DNA of 64,000 bases from Isoetes taiwanensis (Eukaryota > Streptophyta > Lycopodiopsida > Isoetales > Isoetaceae): assembly GCA_021234155.1 (NCBI GenBank), contig JAJEKV010000005.1, positions 866,001-930,000 of the forward strand. The letters run 5' to 3'. The notes under the pieces are model-generated. The model searched no databases. It had not been told where the DNA came from and saw only the letters and a program-made list of their open reading frames with translations. Made by a program: the position numbers and the translations under genes. Shown one piece after another: positions 56,947 through 64,000 of this stretch; the stretch's first letter is position 1, and each line of letters begins with the position of its first letter.

Positions 56947-56957
56947 ATAACTTCAAA
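56947..56957 (+). repeat. Target-site duplication, right of the truncated L1
   Basis: ATAACTTCAAA, exact match to 55903-55913. Confidence 0.82.
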
Positions 56958-57884
56958 AATCACCACAACGTCCCCGTGCCAGACGAATTGATAGTAGTTT
57001 CTCTAGTCGTTGTCTTTGATGGGCAGATACCACTGCCGTTTCCAGAAGCGGAATTGAACCACCTAGAGGAGGCTGTTGGTAGCTTCATTCTTTGGTCCAA
57101 AAGCGACGTTCATGATGAAATCACTCCGAAGACCGATGTTAGCACACCACCTGGTCAGATCAAACGGATAAATTGGCAAGTTCCAGTAAACTCCTGTGAA
57201 GGAAACAATGAACCAATTGAATTGCAGGGGATTTGCAGGGATAAACTAGTGGAAAAGACATGTGAGTTACTGCACGAGTGCTGCAAACTGGCTTATGCTA
57301 CAGGTGTCATCGTTTTCGCAGATCCAAACGATGCCGTATCTGACATGAAGTTGGGTGAAGCATGGATAGGGGTTTCTGTTATGAATTTGTTGCCAATGCC
57401 CGAGAAGATTTCTATGCTCTGTCAGGCTTGTGCAGAAATGCCACAGATGCATGACTTGGTGAGATGGCCAATAGCATTGGTTCTCGTTGACAGTATTCCA
57501 GTTTCTAGCCTAGTTACGGCCGTGAAGGAGACTGAGGTTGAGAAGGAAGCTTACGCCATCAGGCCGGAGGCTGGAGTAACAAAAAAAAGACAGTACCACA
57601 TGGTGAACAGGAAGGCGAGAGGACGCTCGACCCCAAAAAAAGGTGAAAGGAAAACCACACCTGAAGCTATCTTGCAGTTCAGGTCCTCGATGTGCTGCTT
57701 GAAGAGATGTTGTGCTAATTTCACAGTTAAGGAGGTATCCGCCATGAGGACCTTCTACTGGAACATGAAAAGCTCAAGCGTCACGACTTTTTATGCACAA
57801 CATGCTAGATCTTTGTTCAGAGAATGGATGTGTGAAAAAGCTAATGCTGAACAACAGGGAAGTCTGTGTGAAGGCATGGCATAG
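56947..57884 (+). pseudogene. Transposon gene, 5' part: DUF8039-like repeats and Cys-rich segment
   Basis: The open frame runs from the L1 border to 57,884. VPVPDELIVVSLVVVFDGQI...AVGSFILWSK and a second looser copy (LPMPEKISMLCQACAEMPQ...LVRWPIALV) resemble the DUF8039-type repeat common in plant En/Spm-like proteins, which ends in LGxFxxWP. A basic linker follows, then MCCLKRCCANFTVKEVSAMR and TFYWNMKSSSVTTFYAQH, the cysteine-rich lead-in found in DUF7869 proteins. The L1 copy upstream has removed or displaced the N-terminus. A one-base-class frame change at about 57,793-57,884 separates it from the next part. Confidence 0.5.
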
Positions 57885-59051
57885 TGCATACGGTATCCCA
57901 GTTTCTACATTTTACAAATGGAGGAAGCTTTTTATGGAAGGGCACAGGATTGCGGAGCATGGAAACTCCGGGTCCATGAAGCCAAGGTCTCATACACTGG
58001 CCGGAGGTGCTGTGCTATCTATGTACATAGATGAAAATGCTGAAACTATGCCACACCGCTCAAAGGTTACGAGTGGGGGAACTAGAGAAAATGTGAAGAG
58101 ATTACCTTCCATCTTGACTAAAAAGGACATACATCAAGAGGTAGATATAACCGTCCACGAGATGACAGGAAAACATGTTTCTCAATCGTCCTTCTTGTCA
58201 ACATGGAAGGAGAACCACTCTGAGGTAGCAATCGCCAAAAGGATAGCATTTTCTAAGTGTAATACCTGTATTGTGATAAAGGAGAAACTTGCCAAGACTA
58301 GGGATCCGAGAGAAAGAAGAGAGCTCGCCGTGGAAAGGAAATCTCACATGACAGCCCAACTTTCCTGCAGGAGTCTCTACTGGTCGTGGAGAGCTTTGTC
58401 TCATCGATCTCCTGAAAATGCCTTAACCATTATACATGATAAGATGGATCAGAATAAGACGATGGTTCCTCGTCTGGAGAAGCTAGCAAAATCTGTATGG
58501 AGGGGTGAACGGTTGAAGGTGAGTCTTACTGGTGCTCTCATGCATGGGCATGGTGTAGGTGCTTTGGGCCACTTCTCGCTGGACCTCTGGCCAGATGATT
58601 CGAATTTTCATGTGGGATCTTTAAATCATACCTTGAAAACACTAGAGAATCAATCTGAGGACAACCGGGGGTCATTTGAGAAATACGATCATCAAGGAAG
58701 CTGGCCGGGTGGAGCAATCATGAACACGGAAGCCCTTAGGACAAAAATGGTGAATGGCACTAGAAATGATTTTATGCCTCCTATCAAGGGCCCTCTGATA
58801 CCGAAGAAGTTGCCTAGGAGGCTTTACTTGCAGCTAGACAATTGCTCAGGACAAAACAAGAACAGGTATCTTTTCTCTTACTTGTCATACTTGGTCTGGT
58901 TAGGTGTCTTCGATCAAAAAATAACCGATTCATGATGGTTGGACACACCCACGATGACATAGATGCCCTCTTTGGAAACTACTCTACTCTATTGAGAAGA
59001 TCGGATGCATTGACTATTCCCGGAGCTTATGCAACTCTTCGTGCGGTGTAG
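57793..59051 (+). pseudogene. Transposon gene, central part: DUF7869-type domain
   Basis: 380 open codons (57793-58935) with a helix-turn-helix-like VCVKAWHSAYGIPVSTFYKW, the block IIHDKMDQNKT (about 58,430-58,460) and LQLDNCSGQNKNRYLFSYL (about 58,830-58,890). After a frame change at about 58,915, MMVGHTHDDIDALFGNYSTL follows (from 58,932). D-M-D-Q-K, D-N-x-x-x-Q-N-K-N and G-H-T-H-D-D-I-D are the conserved acidic and histidine boxes of DUF7869, in the right order. Their spacing suggests an RNase H-like catalytic fold, which is inference. A transposase or related enzyme of a DNA element is the likeliest role. Confidence 0.6.
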
Positions 59052-59189
59052 TTCAAAGTCTCCTCACTCCCTACCTTGTGTCCGAGGTTCCCAACCGGAA
59101 AGAATTAGGTGAAAGGTTTTATCCCCGATAAGAAGGACCGCTTGTGTGGTCATTTGGAACCTCTACTCTTCAAGTTCTCATGAATGATG

Positions 59190-60014
59190 GATGGCCACTA
59201 ATGTTCTACAAGATGAGGCCAGGGGCATAGGGAGTGGCTACCTGAAAAAGGGAATTAAAATGTGGAAGGAGGATGCCCAAGGCTTACCTATGATTCCTAG
59301 AGGGTCACCTAAGGTCGTGCGACCATATCATAGCTTGACGCGATATAGGTGCCTTGAGAGCTTCAATTGCCAAGTACATGATGCACCGGGCAGCTATTTC
59401 TAGAGCCGGGCGATAACTCATGGTCTAACACATATATGAATGAAGTTATTGACTACTGGTCCACCTTGTTGCGAGTGCTTGGGGACGTTCAGCCCCTAGA
59501 AACTGCCATTCGTGATTTCTCGCCCAAAGACGACAAACCGCATTAGAAGAACCCGACAACTTATTGGTGGATGAACACATTGGTGCATCTCATTATGTCG
59601 GCCTTTTCTCCGTAAAACCCAAGAACCCTCGCTGAAATATTCACCCTACCAAGATGTGAAGAAAGGAATGCTCCTGGCCGATCGTGCCACATGATAACCG
59701 CCCGACGCGGATGGCCTTTGGAAGAGGGACCCAAAGAGGACCCTAATCTCCCTCACTATGAAGAGGTGTTTGTTTCTTGGTTTGAGCCTCCGGTAAGAAA
59801 GGGTACCTCATATGCAATGCAGTATAGGGATTGCTGGAGCAAGAATTGGAGACCGAATCCTAATGACCCGCCACGCTACCAACATTTGAAAACGATAGAC
59901 TATGGTTGGGCCGTAGGGACCAGGCCGTTGTCAGCGGTGATCCCCAGTAGTGTGGGGTCTCAGTTGCAAGAATTAGTGGCTAAAGAAGCTAACGACGAGG
60001 ATGAGAACTCTTGA
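59190..60014 (+). pseudogene. Transposon gene, degraded 3' part
   Basis: Frames at 59191-59403 (TNVLQDEARGIGSGYLKKGI), about 59,430-59,530 and 59691-60014 (107 codons, VSWFEPPVRKGTSYAMQYRD...NPNDPPRYQHLKTIDYGWAV) follow one another with breaks. The last ends in an acidic tail, EANDEDENS. They continue the DUF7869 gene by position and strand. I recognise no separate domain. Confidence 0.4.
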
Positions 60015-60194
60015 GGTATGCAATGCTCTTTTACATAATTACTATATCATACATGACATGCACCTTACAATAGACTAGTTATTATTCATTAGGCTTTGTG
60101 TTTTTCATCTCAACACAAGAGCTCTTACACTATACAATGCCAAACAGGTGATTCATTCATCTTCAGGATCCGTAGTAGTGATCCCCTCGATATC

Positions 60195-60392
60195 TCATAG
60201 CTCATGCGCCGGAAGCCGATCGGATGGATCATAACACGAATTGACGCAGGCAATGAATCTCAGCCTAAAAGCTTTTCTTCGCAGGTAGGGATCAAGAAGA
60301 AGATGCCTGTCAAGGCAACCAACAAGATCTGAGTGGCTCATTGAGCACTTGATCGCCTCAATGTGGTGAACTGAAGAAGGCGAGAAATCCAT
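60195..60392 (-). CDS. Small gene A of a tandem duplicated pair
   Basis: Starts ATGGATTTCTC at 60392 and encodes HHIEAIKCSMSHSDLVGCLD...LLLDPYLRRKA, clearly related to gene B (HIRSFKCYLSYNDLGECARN...KLDPWLLSKA). The annotated frame stops after 65 codons, but one frame later both copies continue to a similar end (GIT...D...DE then stop), so a small indel or a missed splice probably hides a product of about 80-85 residues. A TATAAAA box (60429-60435, minus strand) lies 37 bp upstream and CATTCATCCCCCATGG precedes the start in the same form as in B. No family recognised. Confidence 0.5.
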   Translation of the reverse strand: MDFSPSSVHHIEAIKCSMSHSDLVGCLDRHLLLDPYLRRKAFRLRFIACVNSCYDPSDRLPAHEL

Positions 60393-60428
60393 GGGGGATG
60401 AATGAAATTTAGCCCCGAAGTGAGAAGC

Positions 60429-60435
60429 TTTTATA
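60429..60435 (-). promoter_or_regulatory. TATA box of small gene A
   Basis: TATAAAA on the minus strand, 37 bp before the ATG. The flanking sequence (CACTATAAAA) is shared with gene B, which has the box at the matching place. Confidence 0.5.
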
Positions 60436-60499
60436 GTGAAGTGGAATGATTGAGGTGAATTATTGGGGTAGACTTCACCACCATTATTGAACGTGTATC

Positions 60500-60790
60500 G
60501 ACTGTTGTATAATGCAAAGAATAATACTTATTTCATACTAATATGCGTATGTTTGAAAACATGTTTGCTTGATTAATTTAGCTATGATTGAATTCAATGA
60601 CGACTTACTTGCGTGAAAAATGGAGGTGGGATAGCACATCGTTACAATATACTCAGTTAAGGTACGTGATATTACATCCTTAATCAGAATGCTATTACAT
60701 CCTTACTTAGTTATTAGGTACCCATGTCATTATAATAATTACATTATTAGCAGGTGCATACTCACTCGTCATCAACATCAAAGCTCGTGA
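60500..60790. other. Spacer between the duplicated small genes
   Basis: AT-rich, no frame. GTACGTGATATTACATCCTTA is followed by TGCTATTACATCCTTA (about 60,660-60,705), a short tandem repeat. Confidence 0.4.
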
Positions 60791-60796
60791 TGCCAT

Positions 60797-61006
60797 TCAG
60801 CTCATAGATCTCCGATCGGGAAGCCGAGAAATGTGGACTTTAACACGAAAGTGAGCTTCCTCCCAAGCACTAGCAGGTCCATCAGCTTTAGATAAGAGCC
60901 ATGGATCAAGCTTAACGCTATTTCTAGCGCATTCGCCCAGATCGTTGTAGCTCAAGTAACACTTGAAAGAGCGGATGTGCTCTGGACGAGGCATTGAGGA
61001 AGCCAT
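60797..61006 (-). CDS. Small gene B of a tandem duplicated pair
   Basis: Starts ATGGCTTCC at 61006. 69 codons in the open frame. Residues about 8-40 align with gene A at about half the positions, with the shared pattern H-I-x-x-x-K-C-x-(L/M)-S-(Y/H)-(N/S)-D-L. The C-terminus in the next frame reads YELNGITSFDVDDE then stop, parallel to gene A. Upstream DNA is also duplicated: AATTATTGG, then TTTTATAGTGAAGT. The unit is about 615 bp. Conserved TATA box, leader and start point to transcribed genes rather than chance frames. Function unknown; they sit between a DUF7869 transposon gene and a Ty3 element. Confidence 0.5.
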   Translation of the reverse strand: MASSMPRPEHIRSFKCYLSYNDLGECARNSVKLDPWLLSKADGPASAWEEAHFRVKVHISRLPDRRSMS

Positions 61007-61042
61007 GGAAGATGAATGGCCTCTACCCCCTCGTCAAGCCGT

Positions 61043-61049
61043 TTTTATA
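61043..61049 (-). promoter_or_regulatory. TATA box of small gene B
   Basis: TATAAAA on the minus strand 37 bp before the ATG at 61006, in the shared context CACTATAAAA. Confidence 0.5.
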
Positions 61050-61229
61050 GTGAAGTAAAATTATTGATGTGAATTATTGGTGTACAATATAGGGCCATTA
61101 TTGAGATTCTACGAGTATATGTGTATTTGTATGTATATGTGTATGTCAATTACCTCATGTTTCTTGTGCTCGAGAAGTAGGTGAAAGTATTTGTGCTAGA
61201 GCAAATTAGGTGTGCTTAAAATTCTAAAA

Positions 61230-61680
61230 ATGGGCTTATTTTCTCCAATTAATGAAATCGTGCTTTTGCCATTGAGCATTTATGGGCAAATCCAGGTAGC
61301 AGGATGATCCATTATAAAGAACAGGTTAACCAACTGGAGGAATACAAGAGCCAGGAATACTTGAATGCAAACATCCCCAGATCCTTAAAGCAGTTGATGG
61401 CCCGATACAGAACAAGCTCCCATAGGCTGGAATTGGAAGTAGGGCGTTGGCGGAAGACACCAGTGGAAGAGAGAATATGCAAGCTATGTAATTTGCACAA
61501 AATAGAAGATGAGAATCATGTATTCACATCATGTACAGCATATGCAGACATTAGAAACAGATTCAAAGTTACATTCACTGATTTTCGTTCTTTGTTTACG
61601 CTACCACACATGGTTGTGGACAGGCTCCATGGCCTCTCAGGGCCCAAAGAGAGCTAGATAAATAAATAAATAAATAAATT
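61230..61680 (+). mobile_element. 3' fragment of a different LINE clade with (TAAA)n tail
   Basis: An open frame of about 117-130 codons ending at 61,657 reads LMARYRTSSHRLELEVGRWR, then ERICKLCNLHKIEDENHVFT and SCTAYADIRNRF. This is the C-terminal Cys/His region (CKLCN...E.E.H...C..Y...R) of non-L1 LINEs such as RTE/jockey-like elements. It is followed within 20 bp by about five TAAA units, the simple-repeat tail such elements use instead of poly(A). The 5' end is truncated. It abuts the Ty3 protease at about 61,683, so it has replaced or displaced the gag region. Confidence 0.6.
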
Positions 61681-61682
61681 TA

Positions 61683-62870
61683 ATCAAAGACGCCAACATA
61701 GATACCGGCAGCGGAGTGAATGTAATGCCTTACCACATAATGCTTCAAGTTGGATTGAAAATGATGGAACCGACAACTATGATGCTCGAAGCATTCAATC
61801 AAATGAAGGTGCAGCCTATGGGGGTCGTAAGAAATGTCTTATGCAAGGTTTATGAGGTGGAAGCAATCTTGGATTTCATGGGTTTGAAATTTCCAGAGAG
61901 TGTGCATGCTGAAACTTATACTTTGTTGTTGAGCCGTACATGGTTAGATGCCGTACAAGCTGAGACTTCATGGAGGAAGCGTGAAATGAACATCTTTCAA
62001 GGGGAACACAAGGTTACTATAGATCATCCTCTGAAATCAGCAAAAGGTACCTTTCTTTGCAATCCTTCTTTGAGCAGCCCGCAGTTAGAAATCAACAAAG
62101 AGAATGCTATGGTGTCAGGACAGCAAGGTCTTAGTTGTTTTCATGTCTTGGAAGTGGGTGACAGGGAAGATAAGACTTTGTACAAGTGGTTAAATGGTAC
62201 CCAAAATTCAGAAATATGTCATTTACAGCAGCAAGTTGCAGATAAGTATATCCAACGACTTGAAAGTATTGGTGAAGGTGAGTTACAAGAGACTCTTGTA
62301 AACATGCAGGAGGAGTCCATTCAAAGACCCATTGGTGAGACTTTATTTCAGCAAGGAATTTATCAAGATCAAGTAGAGATGCTAAATTTGACATCAAGCA
62401 TGGATGGGGTAAACAGAAATCAGCCCACTATACAAGGACAAACAACTTGGTGGCATGCGCACATTCTGGAGGATGAGGTAAATCAGATCAGTCCATATTC
62501 ACCACAGTCATCACAGTCACCACATGCACCACATTCATCACAATCATCACATCCACCACATCCATTACAGTCACCACAATCATCACACGCACCACATTCG
62601 TCACTGTCACCACATTCACCACATTCGTCACCACACTCACCACATTCATTACAGTCACCACATTTAGTCAAGAACATCAATATTTCTCAGGAAAATCAAG
62701 AAGAATTGGTTACTATTGGAGGAGATCTTACTCAAGAGGAGGAACGCGAATTCAGGGATGTTTTGGCAAGAAATTACAAAGAATTAAAAGGCATTCTACC
62801 AGAGGTTGTGGTTCATACTATTGATTTAAACAAGGATCAAAACCAGTCCAACAAGCTCAAAGGAGAATGA
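61683..62870 (+). pseudogene. Ty3/gypsy pol, protease and spacer part
   Basis: Just after the LINE tail the frame reads ANIDTGSGVNVMP, with the retropepsin active site DTGSG at 61701-61715. At about 61,918-61,950 TYTLLLSRTWLDAVQAE corresponds to the protease LLGRPWL end. A long spacer follows with a Ser/Pro/His-rich minisatellite (62,488-62,665), then LTQEEEREFRDVLARNYKEL and VVHTIDLNK, the usual lead-in to RT. The gag region is missing. The frame ends at 62,870 because of a single-base-class shift at about 62,835-62,850; in the next frame the expected QRRMSP junction continues into RT. Confidence 0.75.
62488..62665 (+). repeat. CACCACATTCATCACAGTCA minisatellite inside Ty3 pol
   Basis: About twenty 9-bp units of the type (T/C)CACCACA(T/G)(T/C)CA and TCACAGTCACCA. 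They encode repeats of SPHSPHS, SSQSSH and SPQSSH in the spacer between protease and RT. The reading frame is kept throughout, so length changes are tolerated in threes. Confidence 0.85.
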
Positions 62871-63475
62871 GTCCAGTCATAGAGAAGCAAGTAAAGGTTG
62901 AAGTCATGAAGCTTTTGGAGGCGGGATTTATTGTACCAGTGCCAAATTCAGATTGGATCAGTTCTATTGTACCAATGAGAAAGCCAAATAACTCAATTCG
63001 AGTATGCATTGATTACAGGGATCTCAACAAAGCTACCAAAAGAGATCATTTTCCTACACCATTCATAGACACTTTGTTGGATATTGTTGCAGGAAATCAG
63101 GCCTATTCGTTCTTGGATGGTTACTCAGGATATAATCAGATCCAAATCTATCCACCACATCATCAAGCAATGACAGCTTTTCGAACACCTTTTGGCATTT
63201 ATGCTTATAAGGTATTACCTTTTGGCCTTACAAATGCTCCAGCCACATTTCAGCGAGCTATGACATATGCTTTTCATGACATTTTGGACTGTTTGAGAGT
63301 CTTTATAGATGACCTAACAGTGTTTTTGAATCCAAGAAGGGATCACTTGGATCACCTCAGAAAAGTTCTTGAAAGATGCCGATTGTATGGCATAAGTTTA
63401 AATCCTGCTAAGTGTATTTTCTTCACTAGAGGAGGAAAACTATTGAGCAATTATGTTTCAGAAAAGGGATTATAA
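62867..63475 (+). CDS. Ty3/gypsy reverse transcriptase
   Basis: 202 open codons. RT blocks are clear: KLLEAGFIVPV, RVCIDYRDLNKAT, FLDGYSGYNQIQIYPPHHQA, TPFGIYAYKVLPFGLTNAPA followed by TFQRAM, and the catalytic FIDDL (in place of the usual YMDD/FIDD), then HLRKVLERCRLYGISLNPAK. DGYSGYNQI rather than the chromoviral LRSGYHQ suggests a non-chromovirus Tat/Athila-like lineage; that assignment is tentative. The frame ends in TAA at 63473-63475, where homologous proteins continue (KGL then VDHGKI), so this is a nonsense change, not a natural end. Confidence 0.85.
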   Translation: MSPVIEKQVKVEVMKLLEAGFIVPVPNSDWISSIVPMRKPNNSIRVCIDYRDLNKATKRDHFPTPFIDTLLDIVAGNQAYSFLDGYSGYNQIQIYPPHHQAMTAFRTPFGIYAYKVLPFGLTNAPATFQRAMTYAFHDILDCLRVFIDDLTVFLNPRRDHLDHLRKVLERCRLYGISLNPAKCIFFTRGGKLLSNYVSEKGL

Positions 63476-63937
63476 GTGGATCATGGTAAGATTGCAGCCT
63501 TGGAGAAGGTCAAACCACCTACAAATATATCACAAGTGAGAAGCTTATATGGCCAACTCAGTTTTAATAGGAGGTATTTGCACAATTTTGCTAAAATAAT
63601 CCAGCCACTTGTGGATTGTATGAAGCCAGGGCAGAATTTTAGATGGAAGGAGGACGCTCAAGAAGCATTTGAATGGTGCTTTAGACAATTGAAAGAGAGA
63701 ACTTTGCTGATTCCTCCAAGAATGAGTGAGCCATTTCATTTATTCTTTACAGTTTGGGAGCAAGCTTTGGCTGTCACATTATGTCAGAAAAATCAGCAAC
63801 AGCATTATGATGTGAATTACTATGCTAGCAGGTTGTTAACTCCACAAGAGCAGAAATGGACTCATGTGGAGCATCTTGGGTTGGCATTGAAGTGGGCCTT
63901 GAATAAATTTAGACATTATCTTCTTCCTTCACAATGA
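63476..63937 (+). CDS. Ty3/gypsy RT connection and RNase H region
   Basis: In the same frame as the RT after the TAA. It reads VDHGKIAALEKVKPPTNISQ, FRWKEDAQEAF, then the RNase H-like DVNYYASRLLTPQEQKWTHV and WALNKFRHYLLPSQ before a stop. The first catalytic aspartate block, normally (T)DAS, is TVW here, and the TEKE glutamate block is HVEHLG, so RNase H activity is probably lost. Integrase would follow outside the window. Confidence 0.8.
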   Translation: MDHGKIAALEKVKPPTNISQVRSLYGQLSFNRRYLHNFAKIIQPLVDCMKPGQNFRWKEDAQEAFEWCFRQLKERTLLIPPRMSEPFHLFFTVWEQALAVTLCQKNQQQHYDVNYYASRLLTPQEQKWTHVEHLGLALKWALNKFRHYLLPSQ

Positions 63938-64000
63938 AATTCAGCAAATGCACAGTATGTTTACATTCATATGGATGTGAACCCATTGCCATGCATTTAC

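Noticed and set aside
62483-62680. Cys/Asp/Gly-rich minus-strand frame resembling a metal-binding protein
   Set aside because: It is the antisense of the Ser/Pro/His minisatellite in the Ty3 pol frame.

Overview
This window looks like nuclear DNA from a land plant with a large, repeat-dominated genome. The evidence is spliceosomal-type introns, a plant F-box gene, plant-type L1 and Ty3 retrotransposons, a Mutator-like DNA transposon, TATA boxes and AATAAA signals, with no operons or prokaryotic genes. The mix of decayed DUF7869/DUF8039-type and ParB-like mobile genes would suit a gymnosperm or another non-flowering lineage, but the sequence alone does not place it. Only one ordinary host gene is convincing: an intact intronless F-box gene at 22836-23933. 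Almost everything else is mobile DNA in various states of decay.

Layout. 1-3.0 kb holds arrays of a TATAAATTTATA palindrome. 3.9-5.8 kb is an unrecognised, frame-broken coding-like stretch. 7.39-9.97 kb is a small LTR retroelement (two ~0.7 kb LTRs, a Met-tRNA-type primer site, no genes). 12.59-22.05 kb is a 9.46 kb Mutator-like element bounded by a 9-bp target duplication; its long inverted ends are built of GATCC-type palindromes, and it carries transposase remains, a possible Ulp1-like fragment and a nested pair of direct repeats. The F-box gene starts 0.8 kb to its right. 24.6-31.1 kb is bracketed by another pair of inverted palindrome arrays and contains a TCGACTCGCGAAGTCGA array and a long homopyrimidine tract. 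32.9-35.0 kb (minus) is a decayed DUF7869-type gene.

36.1-40.25 kb is a multi-exon gene relic with a ParB/sulfiredoxin-like box. Its intron-like intervals carry the GTGTATTCCGAATACAC palindromes. 41.0-44.7 kb is satellite-like (about 570-bp, 160-bp and TTATACTTAGGG units). 45.10-53.13 kb is a full-length 8.0 kb L1 element with a 13-bp target duplication; it splits an older minus-strand reading frame. 54.1-55.8 kb is an array of GATCGCGACCGCGATC. 55.91-56.95 kb is a 5'-truncated L1 copy on the minus strand with an 11-bp duplication, inserted into a DUF8039/DUF7869-type transposon gene that continues to about 60.0 kb. 60.2-61.05 kb holds a tandem pair of small minus-strand genes, each with its own TATA box. 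61.2-61.68 kb is a third kind of LINE fragment ending in (TAAA)n. It abuts a broken Ty3/gypsy pol (protease, RT, RNase H) that runs to the window end.

The most interesting signals are: (1) several unrelated-by-sequence but similarly built arrays of short perfect or near-perfect palindromes, one motif per locus, at least one forming the ends of a Mutator-like element and another confined to introns; (2) the ParB-like multi-exon gene; (3) the duplicated small-gene pair at 60-61 kb. Frame interruptions are common. Whether they are ancient decay or consensus errors cannot be settled from the sequence alone.
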